The notes beneath the pieces are model-generated. The model was not told the origin of the DNA and ran no database searches. It saw nothing but the letters and a program-made list of their open reading frames with translations. The position numbers and the translations under genes are program-made. From Mucilaginibacter terrae (lineage in GTDB: Bacteria > Bacteroidota > Bacteroidia > Sphingobacteriales > Sphingobacteriaceae), in NCBI RefSeq assembly GCF_031951985.1, contig NZ_JAVLVU010000001.1:496001-560000 (forward strand): a DNA stretch of 64,000 nucleotides. The letters are read 5' to 3'. The stretch's first letter is position 1. Each line of letters opens with the position of its first letter. Positions 54,215 through 63,878 of this stretch are shown here, piece by piece.

Positions 54215-55567
54215 ATGGAAAATTCGTTTAAAAGGTATCTCCCTTTCATTATTTTACTGGCAATTGCAATAGTGTCTGTATTTATACCTGCACTTCCAGA
54301 CTTTGCCGATACTTCAAAATACGACAAAGCTGACATAGCTTGGTTGTTAATTTCTTCGGCACTGGTATTTTTGATGACTCCGGGTCTGGCATTCTTCTAC
54401 GGAGGTATGGTTACCCGCAAAAACGTTCTCTCTACTATGATTAAAAGTGTGGTAGCTGCAGGCGTAGTTACTGTATTATGGATCGTAGTAGGTTTCAGCC
54501 TTTGCTTTGGCGAAGATGTTGGCGGAAAAGGCTTAATTGGCGATCCATCTACTTTCTTCTTTTTCCAAGGTGTAAATTCAGGTGCGCCATGGGCTGCTGC
54601 TCCAACTATTCCTAAATCATTATTTGCAGTGTTCCAGTTAATGTTTGCAATTATTACCCCAGGTTTAGTTGTTGGCGCAATTGCCGAGCGTATTCGCTTT
54701 ACTTCTTATATCCTGTTTACTGTATTGTTCAGCTTATTTGTATATGCACCTCTTGCACACTGGAGCTGGCATCCAAACGGCTTATTAACCCATACTATTG
54801 GTGCCTGGGATTTTGCCGGTGGTACTGTTGTTCACATTTCGGCCGGTTGTGCTGCCTTAGCTGGTGCAATTGTTTTAAAACGTCGTAAAGCACACATCGA
54901 AGGTTTGGCCATTCCTCCGGCTAACATACCTTATGTATTAATTGGTACTGGTTTACTTTGGTTTGGCTGGTTTGGCTTTAACGCAGGTTCGGCTGTTGCA
55001 GCCAGTGCCAATGCTGTTTCGGCTTTCTTAACCACTAACACTGCTGCCGGTGCTGCCGGTTTATCATGGATGTTCTTTGATGTTATCCGCGGTAAAAAAC
55101 CATCAGTATTAGGTTTTTGTATTGGTGCAGTAGTTGGCCTTGTAGCAATTACTCCGGGTGCAGGTTATGTAGCTATTCCTCAAAGTATATTTATCGGTTT
55201 TATTTCGGCCATTATATCAAACCTTGTGGCACATTGGAAAACCACTACCAGCTTAGATGATATGCTTGACGTATTCCCTTGCCACGGTGTGGGCGGTATT
55301 GTTGGTATGATTTTAACCGGTGTATTTGCAACCGATACCGTATACCCTGGTGGTCCGGTTGGCTTACTTTACGGTAAATCAGAATTCTTTATCTCTCAGT
55401 TAGAAGGTGTAGCCATTGTGGTTCCTTTCAGCTTTATCGTATCATTCCTTATTTTCAAACTGGTAAACTTAATCGAGCCACTTCGTGTAACTTCAGAAGA
55501 AGAAGAAGTTGGTTTGGATTACAGCCAGCACGACGAGCGTTATACTTCGCAACGCCTTACTGTGTAA
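54215..55567 (+). CDS. amt: Ammonium transporter
   Basis: The 450-residue Amt/Mep/Rh channel has an N-terminal hydrophobic segment (about 8-26) and eleven further membrane helices. The twin pore histidines are H207 (GGTVVHISAG) and H357 (PCHGVGGIVGM), with FYGGMVTRKN and GFNAGSA motifs. The tail EEEEVGLDYSQHDERY is the typical cytoplasmic end that interacts with PII-type proteins; no glnK is present in the window. It is followed by a strong terminator and then a porin gene. Confidence 0.97.
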   Translation: MENSFKRYLPFIILLAIAIVSVFIPALPDFADTSKYDKADIAWLLISSALVFLMTPGLAFFYGGMVTRKNVLSTMIKSVVAAGVVTVLWIVVGFSLCFGEDVGGKGLIGDPSTFFFFQGVNSGAPWAAAPTIPKSLFAVFQLMFAIITPGLVVGAIAERIRFTSYILFTVLFSLFVYAPLAHWSWHPNGLLTHTIGAWDFAGGTVVHISAGCAALAGAIVLKRRKAHIEGLAIPPANIPYVLIGTGLLWFGWFGFNAGSAVAASANAVSAFLTTNTAAGAAGLSWMFFDVIRGKKPSVLGFCIGAVVGLVAITPGAGYVAIPQSIFIGFISAIISNLVAHWKTTTSLDDMLDVFPCHGVGGIVGMILTGVFATDTVYPGGPVGLLYGKSEFFISQLEGVAIVVPFSFIVSFLIFKLVNLIEPLRVTSEEEEVGLDYSQHDERYTSQRLTV

Positions 55568-55572
55568 TTATA

Positions 55573-55613
55573 AAAAGTGTTGTATGGAGATATATGATCC
55601 ATACAACACTTTT
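55573..55613 (+). terminator. Terminator of amt
   Basis: A perfect 16-bp stem (55573-55588 with 55598-55613; AAAAGTGTTGTATGGA and complement) with 9-base loop and T-rich tail, 6 bp after the stop codon. Confidence 0.92.
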
Positions 55614-55765
55614 ATTTAGTACTCTTTCAATATATTTTATTGACATCATAAGGCCCGGAATACTGTTAAAAACAGCCCGGTTAGCCAATGTTATGTTTCA
55701 ACAATACATAGTTTAACTAAACTTAATTTATTCAACAACAAACTGTTAATCTCAAATTATCACAC

Positions 55766-56836
55766 ATGAAAAAAAGATTTTTACTTGCAGGTGCTTTATT
55801 GGCTGCTACTACCACGTTTGTAAAAGCGCAAGACTCAACAAAGACGGCCGATCCGGGGCTTACTTTTTTTGGCTCGGTTGACACTTATTACAAATATGAT
55901 TTTGCCGGTCGCAAAAACGCTAACATTGCTACCAGCTTTGCCAACGAATCAAACTCTGTATCAATTGGTATGATTGATTTAGGCGTAAAAAAGAAATACA
56001 GCAAAGCTTTATTTGTAGGTGAGTTATCATTTGGTCCGCGCGGCCAGGCACAATCATTGCCTAATGCTGATGGAGTTTACGATGAGCAAACCAACAGCTT
56101 CCATATTCAGAATTTGTATGTAGGTTATGACCTGACCGATAAGTTGAACGTTACCGCAGGTTATATGAGCACCTTTGTTGGTTACGAAGTTATTTCGCCG
56201 GTTGGTAACTTTAACTACTCAACTTCATACCTGTTCACTAATGGTCCTTTCCAAAATGCAGGTATTAAATTTACTTATGCATTTAGCGATAAAGTGAGCT
56301 TAATGGCTGGCATTTTTAATGATTATTGGAATATATATCAATCAAGCCGTGAGGTATCAACCTTTGGCGGCCAGTTAATGGTTAGTCCGGTTAAAGGTTG
56401 GACGGCATATTTAAACGTTTTAAGCGGTAAATTTTCAGGTACAGAGTTAGATTTAACAACAGCTTACCAAGTTACTGATGCCTTTAAGTTAGGCCTTAAT
56501 GCTGCCAGTTATTCGGCTCCTGGCAAAAATACCGGAGGTTTTGCCGGTGCTGCATTGTATCCACAGTATGCTGTATCAAGCGCGGTAACTTTAGGTTTGC
56601 GTGCGGAATATTTTAAAAACAAATCTAAAACCGATCCAACCGTATTTTATTCAAAAATTGGTGCGGGTGAAAATGTAAAAGCATTTACTTTGACTGCCAA
56701 TGTTAAAGCCGGTGGTTTAACCTTTATTCCGGAAGTGCGTTTAGATAATGCAAAAAACAACTCATTTATAAAAAGCAATGGTGCCGCAACTAAATCGGCC
56801 GGACAGTTTGCTTTAGCTGCTGTTTATGCATTCTAA
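55766..56836 (+). CDS. Outer membrane beta-barrel porin (BBP2/OmpL-like)
   Basis: The 356-residue protein has a signal peptide (MKKRFLLAGALLAATTTFVKAQ) followed by alternating-hydrophobic beta-strands, FFGSVDTYYKYDF at the start and a final aromatic strand FALAAVYAF. It fits the putative beta-barrel porin-2 family. Its position after amt and near glnN and gltBD suggests a role in uptake of small nitrogen compounds; that is inference from context. It has its own upstream spacer after the amt terminator, so separate transcription is likely. Confidence 0.85.
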   Translation: MKKRFLLAGALLAATTTFVKAQDSTKTADPGLTFFGSVDTYYKYDFAGRKNANIATSFANESNSVSIGMIDLGVKKKYSKALFVGELSFGPRGQAQSLPNADGVYDEQTNSFHIQNLYVGYDLTDKLNVTAGYMSTFVGYEVISPVGNFNYSTSYLFTNGPFQNAGIKFTYAFSDKVSLMAGIFNDYWNIYQSSREVSTFGGQLMVSPVKGWTAYLNVLSGKFSGTELDLTTAYQVTDAFKLGLNAASYSAPGKNTGGFAGAALYPQYAVSSAVTLGLRAEYFKNKSKTDPTVFYSKIGAGENVKAFTLTANVKAGGLTFIPEVRLDNAKNNSFIKSNGAATKSAGQFALAAVYAF

Positions 56837-56860
56837 GTAAAAAACTAATTTAACTTTGAG

Positions 56861-56897
56861 GGCCGTCGTTTATATAAAAACCGACGGCCTTTTTTTT
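56861..56897 (+). terminator. Terminator of the porin gene
   Basis: GGCCGTCG (56861-56868) pairs with CGACGGCC (56882-56889), followed by eight T (56890-56897) that touch the ATG of the next gene. Confidence 0.92.
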
Positions 56898-57479
56898 ATG
56901 ATGAAAAAGATATTAATTATATTACTGGTTGCCCTCACTTGTTCAGCAGCCTGTTTTGCCCAAAAAGATTCATTATCATTAAATGAGCAAAATAAGTACA
57001 CCTATTTTAAAGTAGGCAGTGCCCTTCCCGATGTTAGTGCCGAAAGCTTGGCCGATTATTTGAAAAAAAACCTGGCTGGGCTGCAAAGTGCATCGGCAAC
57101 AAAAAACAACATGGTAACTGCTAAAGGCGGAATGCTGGTTTATAAAAAAGGATTGATAACGGGGCAGGAGGAAGGTCGTATAGACTATAGTTTTACTATT
57201 GATTTCAAGGAAAACAAGTATCGTTTAATTATGGGCGATTATAATTTTGTGCCTTATCAGCGTAATCGTTATGGTGTGTTTGCACAGGTTGATGGCGTGA
57301 ATATACCGCTCGAAAAAACTGATGTTCGTATAACGGCTAAACAGCTTGCAGTATACCTGGATAAGCTGGGGGCTTTTGGCATTAAAACCAATAAAATTGT
57401 AAGTGATTTTGTAAATAAAAAGACTTCGGTAAAAGCCCCTAAAGAAGCCTTAAAAAAAGTTGATACACAAAAATGGTAA
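56898..57479 (+). CDS. Secreted DUF4468-like protein
   Basis: The 193-residue product starts with a signal peptide MMKKILIILLVALTCSAACFAQ. ATG 56898 is chosen because a longer frame from 56856 would run through the porin terminator. The body has GRIDYSFTIDFKENKYRLIMGDYNFVPYQRN, the pattern of DUF4468 (TBP-like fold) proteins of Bacteroidota, whose function is unknown. The lysine-rich C-terminus (KKTSVKAPKEALKKVD) is uncharacterised. The T-tract of the previous terminator directly abuts its start, so it either has a promoter inside the porin 3' end or depends on read-through. Confidence 0.7.
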   Translation: MMKKILIILLVALTCSAACFAQKDSLSLNEQNKYTYFKVGSALPDVSAESLADYLKKNLAGLQSASATKNNMVTAKGGMLVYKKGLITGQEEGRIDYSFTIDFKENKYRLIMGDYNFVPYQRNRYGVFAQVDGVNIPLEKTDVRITAKQLAVYLDKLGAFGIKTNKIVSDFVNKKTSVKAPKEALKKVDTQKW

Positions 57480-57703
57480 TTTTTGCGCGTTTTAGACTTT
57501 ATTTTACTGATAAGTAATGCTTAAAGCGTTGATTTTTAATTGTTAAATAGTTGTTAAACGCTATTATACTTTGCAAAATTTGCAAACTAAATATTGTTGA
57601 AATGCTGTTGTAACAACTATTAAGTATTATAATACTAAAAGTTGTTAAATGCGGAATATTAGCTTGGTGTTGATGTTATATTAGAAATATAATTTCAAAC
57701 ACT

Positions 57704-58555
57704 ATGCTGAACCAAAAATTTGATTTGTACAAGAGCGAGTGGCTCGACCTTGTATTTACCGACCGCAACAAAAGTTATGGTGCCTATGACCTTAGGGTAC
57801 ATTACGGCGAAACCATGATGAAGGCTTTGGCCATTACTGTGCTGGGTTTTACACTTACTGCCGGTGTGCTAACCTACATCATTAAAAACCGTGATGTAGA
57901 AAGAGGGCCTATAGAGGTTGATTTATCACCTAAAAAATATACGCCTCCGCCCGTTATTGAAAAACCTAAAGACCCGGTTATAGAAAAACCGCACAAGGCA
58001 GCACAGGCAACAAAACCGGCCGCTGTACAACAAAATAATGTGGCAAGCCAGCGGTTTGTTGAGCCTGTACCTACTAATGATCCTGTGATAGATAATGTTA
58101 AGCCAATTGACCCGGGAAAAGTTATATCTACCATTGATAACAAAGGTGTAAATACACAGCCAATTACCAATACCACAACAACTGTAACCCCAGGTGGGGG
58201 GATAGGTCAGGGAAATACCCAAAATGATGGTGACGGCAGTAAAACATTCGACATTAATGGTGTTGAAGTAATGCCCGAGCCTTATGGTGGTAACGCAGCC
58301 TGGGCAAAATTTTTACAAAAAAACCTCCGTTATCCTGATACTGATGTGCAGGGCAGGGTTATGCTAAGCTTTATTATTGAAAAAGATGGCAAGCTGAGCG
58401 ATATTCAAATCTTAAAGGGCATATCGCCAGAGTTAGATAGAGAAGCGCTTCGTGTACTTAAACTTGCACCAGCCTGGAAGCCCGGTATGCAAAACGGTCA
58501 TGCAGTTAGGGTTAAATACACTATCCCTATTGTTTTCCAAATGGCCGATAATTAA
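57704..58555 (+). CDS. TonB-family energy transducer
   Basis: The 283-residue protein has a cytoplasmic N-terminus with DLVFTDRNKSYGAYDLR, a single membrane helix (about 39-60) and a Pro/Lys-rich periplasmic spacer (TPPPVIEKPKDPVIEKPHK). The C-terminal TonB domain (about 195-283) contains YPDTDVQGRVMLSFIIEKDG and ALRVLKLAPAWKPG. Such proteins pass proton-motive energy to SusC-type receptors. No exbB/exbD genes are adjacent. A terminator follows. Confidence 0.93.
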   Translation: MLNQKFDLYKSEWLDLVFTDRNKSYGAYDLRVHYGETMMKALAITVLGFTLTAGVLTYIIKNRDVERGPIEVDLSPKKYTPPPVIEKPKDPVIEKPHKAAQATKPAAVQQNNVASQRFVEPVPTNDPVIDNVKPIDPGKVISTIDNKGVNTQPITNTTTTVTPGGGIGQGNTQNDGDGSKTFDINGVEVMPEPYGGNAAWAKFLQKNLRYPDTDVQGRVMLSFIIEKDGKLSDIQILKGISPELDREALRVLKLAPAWKPGMQNGHAVRVKYTIPIVFQMADN

Positions 58556-58576
58556 TTGATAGAGTTTTAAGATCGT

Positions 58577-58605
58577 AAAAGCGCACCTCTCAAGGATGCG
58601 CTTTT
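58577..58605 (+). terminator. Terminator of the TonB gene
   Basis: AAAAGCGCA (58577-58585) and TGCGCTTTT (58597-58605) form a perfect stem with an 11-base loop, followed by ATTGTTT. Confidence 0.88.
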
Positions 58606-58642
58606 ATTGTTTAAATCAGTTTTATAAAGCCTTATTAGGTTT

Positions 58643-58672
58643 CCATATGCAAAATACCTGTTTTGCATATGG
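58643..58672. promoter_or_regulatory. Perfect 12-bp palindrome upstream of valS
   Basis: CCATATGCAAAA (58643-58654) and TTTTGCATATGG (58661-58672) flank a 6-base loop, 74 bp before the valS start. It could be an operator or a leader hairpin. No T-box features (specifier loop, conserved T-box sequence) were seen. Confidence 0.5.
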
Positions 58673-58746
58673 ATATTACTGAAAATCAATTTGGGTTTGT
58701 GCTTTATTATTACACTTATTGCTGCAAAAGATTATTTTTGTGGGCT

Positions 58747-61431
58747 ATGAGTATTTCAAAAACGTATCAGTTTAGTGAAGTTGAAGATAAATGGTACAGC
58801 TACTGGTTAGAGCATAAATTTTTCAAATCTGTTCCTGATGAACGCGAACCATATACAATAGTTATTCCTCCGCCCAATGTTACCGGTGTGCTGCACATGG
58901 GTCACATGCTAAATAACACCATTCAGGACGTATTAATACGTCGTGCCCGTATGAAAGGCAAAAATGCTTGCTGGGTACCCGGAACAGACCACGCCAGTAT
59001 TGCTACCGAAGCTAAAGTAGTAAACATGCTTAAAGAGCGAGGCATTGCCAAAACCGATCTAACCCGCGAAAAGTTTTTGGAATATGCCTGGGAATGGAAA
59101 GAAAAATACGGCGGCATCATCCTCGAGCAGCTTAAAAAATTAGGAGCATCGTGTGATTGGGATCGTACCCGCTTTACCATGGAGGATGATATGTCGGCCG
59201 CGGTTATTGATACTTTTATTCATCTTCATAAAAAAGGTTTGATTTACCGTGGTGTACGCATGGTAAACTGGGACCCCAAAGGTTTAACAGCTGTTTCAGA
59301 TGAAGAGGTTATACGAAAAGAGGTAAATCAGAAGCTATATTATTTACGCTACGCAGTTGTGAGTGGTGAGTTGTCTGTTGTGAGTGGTGAAAATCCGACA
59401 ACAGAAAACATAGAATCGACAACCTATATTACCATCGCCACCACTCGTCCTGAGACCATCATGGCCGATAGTGCCATTTGTATTAACCCTAATGATGAGC
59501 GCTACACGCATTTGCATGGTAAAAAGGTATTTGTACCGCTGATTAACCGCGAAATACCGGTTATATTGGATGAGTACGTGACCATGGATTTTGGTACAGG
59601 TTGTTTAAAAGTTACCCCGGCTCACGATCTAAACGATTATGAACTCGGCCAAAAACACAACCTGCCGGTTATTGATATTTTAAACGACGATGGCTCGCTG
59701 AATGAAAAAGCCGAAATACTGATAGGCGAAGACCGTTTTGCTGCGCGCAAAAAAATAGCTGTGCTTTTAGAGGAAGCCGGCGCATTAGATAAAGTAGAAG
59801 AATATCGCTCACAAGTAGGTTTTTCGGAACGTACTGATGCCGTGATAGAGCCTAAACTTTCGATGCAATGGTTCTGCAAAATGAAAGAAATGGCGCAGCC
59901 TGCCTTGGATTATGTATTAAATGGCGAGGTAAAACTTATCCCCGATAAATTCATTAATACCTACCGTCACTGGATGGAAAATGTGCGCGACTGGAACATT
60001 AGTCGCCAGTTATGGTGGGGACAGCAAATTCCGGCGTGGTACTTACCTAACGGGCAGTTCGTAGTAGCCAAAACTGTTGAAGAAGCGCTCGACGAAGCCA
60101 AAAAGCTTTTAACTGATAACTCAGAACTTACAACCAATGATCTGCGTCAGGACGAAGACGTGGTTGATACCTGGTTTTCATCATGGTTATGGCCAATATC
60201 GGTATTTGATGGTTTTAAAGATCCGGAGAATGCAGATATTAACTATTATTACCCAACTAATGACCTGGTTACCGCTCCTGAAATTTTATTCTTTTGGGTG
60301 GCACGTATGATTATGGCCGGGCATGAGTTTAAAGGACAGGCACCGTTTAAGAATGTTTACCTAACCGGTATCGTTCGCGATAAACTTGGGCGCAAAATGT
60401 CAAAATCATTGGGTAATTCGCCCGACCCAATTGATCTGATAGGTAAGTATGGCGCAGACGGTGTACGTGTGGGTATGTTACTATGTTCTCCTGCAGGTAA
60501 CGACTTAATATTTGATGAAAGCTATTGTGAGCAAGGCCGTAATTTTGCCAACAAAATTTGGAATGCTTTCCGCCTGGTAAAAGGTTGGGAGGTTGATGCA
60601 TATTTAGTAAATCCTAACACAACCGCCATTAAATGGTTTAAAAACAAGTTTCATGAAGCTCTTACCGAAATTGAGGATTTATTTACCCAATATCGTTTGT
60701 CTGAAGCGGTAATGGCCGTATATAAATTGGTATGGGATGACTTTTGTGCCTGGTATCTTGAAATGGTTAAGCCGGTATATCAACAGCCTATTGATGCTGA
60801 AAGTTACAATGCTACGGTTGGCTTTTTTCAAAATATTTTGAAACTATTACATCCGTTTATGCCGTTTATAACCGAAGAGCTTTGGCACGACGAATTATTT
60901 GGCGAACGCAGTGCTCAGGATTGTGTGATAGTTGCACAACTACCAGCAATCGAATCTGTTGATGCTATTTTGCTGGCCGATGTTGAAAAACTCAAACAGG
61001 TGGTAACCGAAATTCGCAACACACGTAACACCAAGCAAATATCGCCTAAAGAGGCTTTAGAATTGCATATTAAGCATAATTCGGCAGTTGATTATAATGC
61101 TTTTGTGCCGATAATAAGTAAGCTGGGTAATATAAGCACACTAAGTTTTACTGATGACAAAATTGCCGGGGCTGCAAACTTTATGGTTTCAACCGATGAG
61201 TTTTATATCCCTTTGAGCAATAATATTGATGCCGGGGCAGAGCGTGAACGCTTGCTTAAAGAGAAGGAATATTTAACCGGGTTTCTTAAATCTGTTAATG
61301 CTAAACTCTCCAATGAAAAATTTGTAAGCAACGCAAAACCCGAAATCATAGATAACGAACGCAAGAAGCAAGCGGATGCCGAAGCCAAGTTGAAAAGCAT
61401 AAATGATAATTTAGATTTTTTGGCAGATTAA
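58747..61431 (+). CDS. valS: Valyl-tRNA synthetase
   Basis: The 894-residue class I enzyme charges tRNA-Val. The start at 58747 ([20 protein letters not shown]) matches the family; an earlier in-frame ATG lies inside a palindrome and adds 28 unlikely residues. The HIGH motif is [15 protein letters not shown] and the KMSKS motif [14 protein letters not shown]; the editing domain contains [12 protein letters not shown]-terminal coiled coil ([19 protein letters not shown] on) is typical. An in-frame insertion [20 protein letters not shown] near residue 203 comes from a short tandem repeat and lies just before the editing core. Confidence 0.97.
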   Translation: MSISKTYQFSEVEDKWYSYWLEHKFFKSVPDEREPYTIVIPPPNVTGVLHMGHMLNNTIQDVLIRRARMKGKNACWVPGTDHASIATEAKVVNMLKERGIAKTDLTREKFLEYAWEWKEKYGGIILEQLKKLGASCDWDRTRFTMEDDMSAAVIDTFIHLHKKGLIYRGVRMVNWDPKGLTAVSDEEVIRKEVNQKLYYLRYAVVSGELSVVSGENPTTENIESTTYITIATTRPETIMADSAICINPNDERYTHLHGKKVFVPLINREIPVILDEYVTMDFGTGCLKVTPAHDLNDYELGQKHNLPVIDILNDDGSLNEKAEILIGEDRFAARKKIAVLLEEAGALDKVEEYRSQVGFSERTDAVIEPKLSMQWFCKMKEMAQPALDYVLNGEVKLIPDKFINTYRHWMENVRDWNISRQLWWGQQIPAWYLPNGQFVVAKTVEEALDEAKKLLTDNSELTTNDLRQDEDVVDTWFSSWLWPISVFDGFKDPENADINYYYPTNDLVTAPEILFFWVARMIMAGHEFKGQAPFKNVYLTGIVRDKLGRKMSKSLGNSPDPIDLIGKYGADGVRVGMLLCSPAGNDLIFDESYCEQGRNFANKIWNAFRLVKGWEVDAYLVNPNTTAIKWFKNKFHEALTEIEDLFTQYRLSEAVMAVYKLVWDDFCAWYLEMVKPVYQQPIDAESYNATVGFFQNILKLLHPFMPFITEELWHDELFGERSAQDCVIVAQLPAIESVDAILLADVEKLKQVVTEIRNTRNTKQISPKEALELHIKHNSAVDYNAFVPIISKLGNISTLSFTDDKIAGAANFMVSTDEFYIPLSNNIDAGAERERLLKEKEYLTGFLKSVNAKLSNEKFVSNAKPEIIDNERKKQADAEAKLKSINDNLDFLAD
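59356..59397. repeat. 21-bp tandem repeat inside valS
   Basis: GTTGTGAGTGGTGA occurs at 59356-59369 and 59377-59390, 21 bp apart, encoding VVSGE twice. It resembles a mobile intergenic repeat captured in frame. Confidence 0.65.
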
Positions 61432-61525
61432 TTGCAGATACAGAGTGGAACAATCAGTAATATTGGTTGTTTCCACACATCGGTTGTAAACCAACCAAAA
61501 ACAACTAAATAGTACCCATAATACA

Positions 61526-63355
61526 ATGAGCACCGAAGCAGGTTTTTTAAACCTCTCTATAAAGAATATCTTATCTGATGAGCAATCGATGCTTAGCCAG
61601 GCACGTATTCGTTTATTGTATTATGGCCTATTTTTAGTGTTTGTAGCTGTTTCTGCTATATTTTTCAGTGTTATATTCCAGCATCAGCCTCCTCTTATTA
61701 TAATAAGTGCCAGCGTAATGGTAATTACCGCGTGCCTATTTAAATACCTCACCTGGAAAGGCGAATGGAAGGTAGTATCGCATATGCTATTGGGCTTGGG
61801 TACTATCGTTAATATTTCTGATATTCTCGTAGTATTTCAAAAAGTTGACATACTATCCATTCAGTTAGTACTGTTGATCATCATTTTTAGCTTTTACATG
61901 CTTGGGCAAAATTGGGGATTATTGTACTCGCTTTTAAACTTACTGCCAGTAGTATTTTTCTTATTATATACTTACAATAGTATTTACATTATAGATATCA
62001 GGCCTGAAAAATTGGATCAATCCACGCTTTTTATAAGTGTGCTGGCCAATTTTGTGCTAATGGTTTATATTCATAACCATTTTTACAATGCCTTTCTTAA
62101 AAATATCATTAAGTTAAAGAAAACCAGCGAAGAGCAAATCCGCTTAAACATAAACCTTGAACAGGCAATTGATAAAGCGGAGAAATCATCGCACGCAAAA
62201 TCAGAGTTTTTGTCTACCATGTCGCATGAAATACGTACCCCGTTAAATGCGGTAATTGGAATGAGCAATTTGCTTATGATGGGTAATCCTCGGGCCGATC
62301 AGTTGGAGAATCTGGAAATTCTGAAGTTCTCGGCCAATAACCTGCTGGCTATTGTAAACGATGTGTTGGATTTTAACAAGATAGAGTCGGGCAAAGTAGT
62401 TTTCGAAAATATACGGTTTAACCTGGCCGAGTTGATGCATAATATTTGCGGCGGGCAAATTATCAAGGCTAACGAAAAAGGCCTCATATTTAAGCTAAAG
62501 GTTGACGACGTATTTAAAAGTAAAACCGTAATTGGCGATCCAACCCGCATCACGCAAATCATCTTTAACTTGGTAAGTAATGCCATCAAATTTACCCGGC
62601 AGGGTTATATTGAAGTAAAGGTAAGTTGCGTAGAAGACAGGCATAACCAAATGGTTGTGCGTTTCTCAGTGAAAGACTCAGGCATAGGTATTGAGCGCGA
62701 TAACCTGAACGCTATTTTCGAACCTTTTACACAAGAATCCATTACTACAACCCGTAAATACGGTGGTACCGGTTTAGGCTTGGCCATTGTAAAGCGCTTG
62801 CTTGAATTAAAGGGTGTGCAAATGGAGGTGAATAGCAAGCCAGGTCAGGGTTCGGAGTTTTTGTTTAGCCTGGAATTGCCTGTGGCTACCGAAAAGCCAG
62901 AAGGACCGGCAGATAAGCCTATTGTATTAAATAAAGTGGAGCCTGAGTTAAATCACCTGAATATATTGGTTGCCGAAGATAACATGGTAAATACCATGCT
63001 CATGAAAAAGTTCTTTAGCAAATGGCAGGTACAATCATCATTTGCCGAGAATGGCGAACGCGCCGTAGAAATGATGCAATACGGCAATTTTGATATTGTA
63101 TTAATGGATCTGCAGATGCCTGTAATGAACGGTTTTGATGCCGCCATAGAGATACGTAAACTGCCAGACAGCCAAAAGGCCTCGGTGCCCATTATAGCCT
63201 TAACGGCATCGGCACTTACCGATATACGTGAGAAAGTATTTAGTGCGGGTATGAATGATTATGTTTCAAAACCATTTAAACCCGAAGAGCTTAAAGCTAA
63301 AATTGTAGCTTTGGTAAGCCGTAAAGCACTTATAAATACTGCCTCAGCTAATTAA
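61526..63355 (+). CDS. Membrane hybrid histidine kinase with receiver domain
   Basis: The 609-residue protein has about six hydrophobic helices (about 30-185) as a membrane sensor, a linker coiled coil and HisKA with H234 in [17 protein letters not shown]. An HATPase domain has N352 ([10 protein letters not shown]), DSGIGI and GGTGLGLAI, and a C-terminal receiver (about 477-600) has D528 in [13 protein letters not shown]. No output domain follows, so it should pass the phosphate on or self-regulate. The membrane part has no recognised sensory family. Its stop codon overlaps the convergent gene by 4 bases. Confidence 0.93.
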   Translation: MSTEAGFLNLSIKNILSDEQSMLSQARIRLLYYGLFLVFVAVSAIFFSVIFQHQPPLIIISASVMVITACLFKYLTWKGEWKVVSHMLLGLGTIVNISDILVVFQKVDILSIQLVLLIIIFSFYMLGQNWGLLYSLLNLLPVVFFLLYTYNSIYIIDIRPEKLDQSTLFISVLANFVLMVYIHNHFYNAFLKNIIKLKKTSEEQIRLNINLEQAIDKAEKSSHAKSEFLSTMSHEIRTPLNAVIGMSNLLMMGNPRADQLENLEILKFSANNLLAIVNDVLDFNKIESGKVVFENIRFNLAELMHNICGGQIIKANEKGLIFKLKVDDVFKSKTVIGDPTRITQIIFNLVSNAIKFTRQGYIEVKVSCVEDRHNQMVVRFSVKDSGIGIERDNLNAIFEPFTQESITTTRKYGGTGLGLAIVKRLLELKGVQMEVNSKPGQGSEFLFSLELPVATEKPEGPADKPIVLNKVEPELNHLNILVAEDNMVNTMLMKKFFSKWQVQSSFAENGERAVEMMQYGNFDIVLMDLQMPVMNGFDAAIEIRKLPDSQKASVPIIALTASALTDIREKVFSAGMNDYVSKPFKPEELKAKIVALVSRKALINTASAN

Positions 63356-63810
63356 ATTGCGCCGTATTCCGGTAGTTCTTCAATAAACCGGTAGCTTTTA
63401 TTTTCAAAATCAATTACACAATAAAAATGCTGTAAACCATTGCTAACGGCGAGCAGTCTTATTTGGTGAGTAATATTATACCGGGCAATTTGGTCAAAAA
63501 CCTTCTGATCGATATTAACTCCCGGAGCCTTGCATTCAACCATTAAAGTTTTTTCGCCGGCATTATTAAATACAATTATATCGCTGCGGCGTTGCATGCC
63601 ATGTAGTTTTAAACCTCCTTCTAACTTAATTAAACCTTTTGGATAGCCTTTTTGGTTAATTAAGTATTGTACAAAATGCTGGCGTACCCATTCTTCGGGG
63701 GTGAGCATAATTTTACGTTTGCGTATCTCATCAAAAATAAAAAGCTGCCCGTTTTCATCAGTAAGTTTAAAAGCATGCGGGGGCAGGGCCAAAGGCTGCA
63801 ATAAATCCAT
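63352..63810 (-). CDS. HSDR_N-type PD-(D/E)xK domain protein
   Basis: The 152-residue protein has the fold of the N-terminal domain of type I restriction R subunits (HSDR_N_2). ATG 63810 ([16 protein letters not shown]) is preferred over an in-frame TTG at 63840. Nuclease-like residues are D77 in RRSDIIVF and E92-x-K94 in MVECKAPG, with E64 upstream in [31 protein letters not shown] is family-typical. No restriction helicase or methylase is nearby, and it is divergent from holA, so a housekeeping nucleic-acid role is more likely than defence. Confidence 0.85.
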   Translation of the reverse strand: MDLLQPLALPPHAFKLTDENGQLFIFDEIRKRKIMLTPEEWVRQHFVQYLINQKGYPKGLIKLEGGLKLHGMQRRSDIIVFNNAGEKTLMVECKAPGVNIDQKVFDQIARYNITHQIRLLAVSNGLQHFYCVIDFENKSYRFIEELPEYGAI

Positions 63811-63878
63811 CGGCGCTAAATTCACCAATATATCTGCCAAATCCTAATGGGTAATTTGTAAATTCACCCCCTGTAATA

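Noticed and set aside
58643-58746. T-box riboswitch upstream of valS
   Set aside because: There is a palindrome, but no T-box consensus, no specifier stem and no following terminator.
63352-63810. A restriction-modification system at the right end
   Set aside because: Only the HSDR_N-like domain is present; no helicase, specificity or methylase gene is visible.
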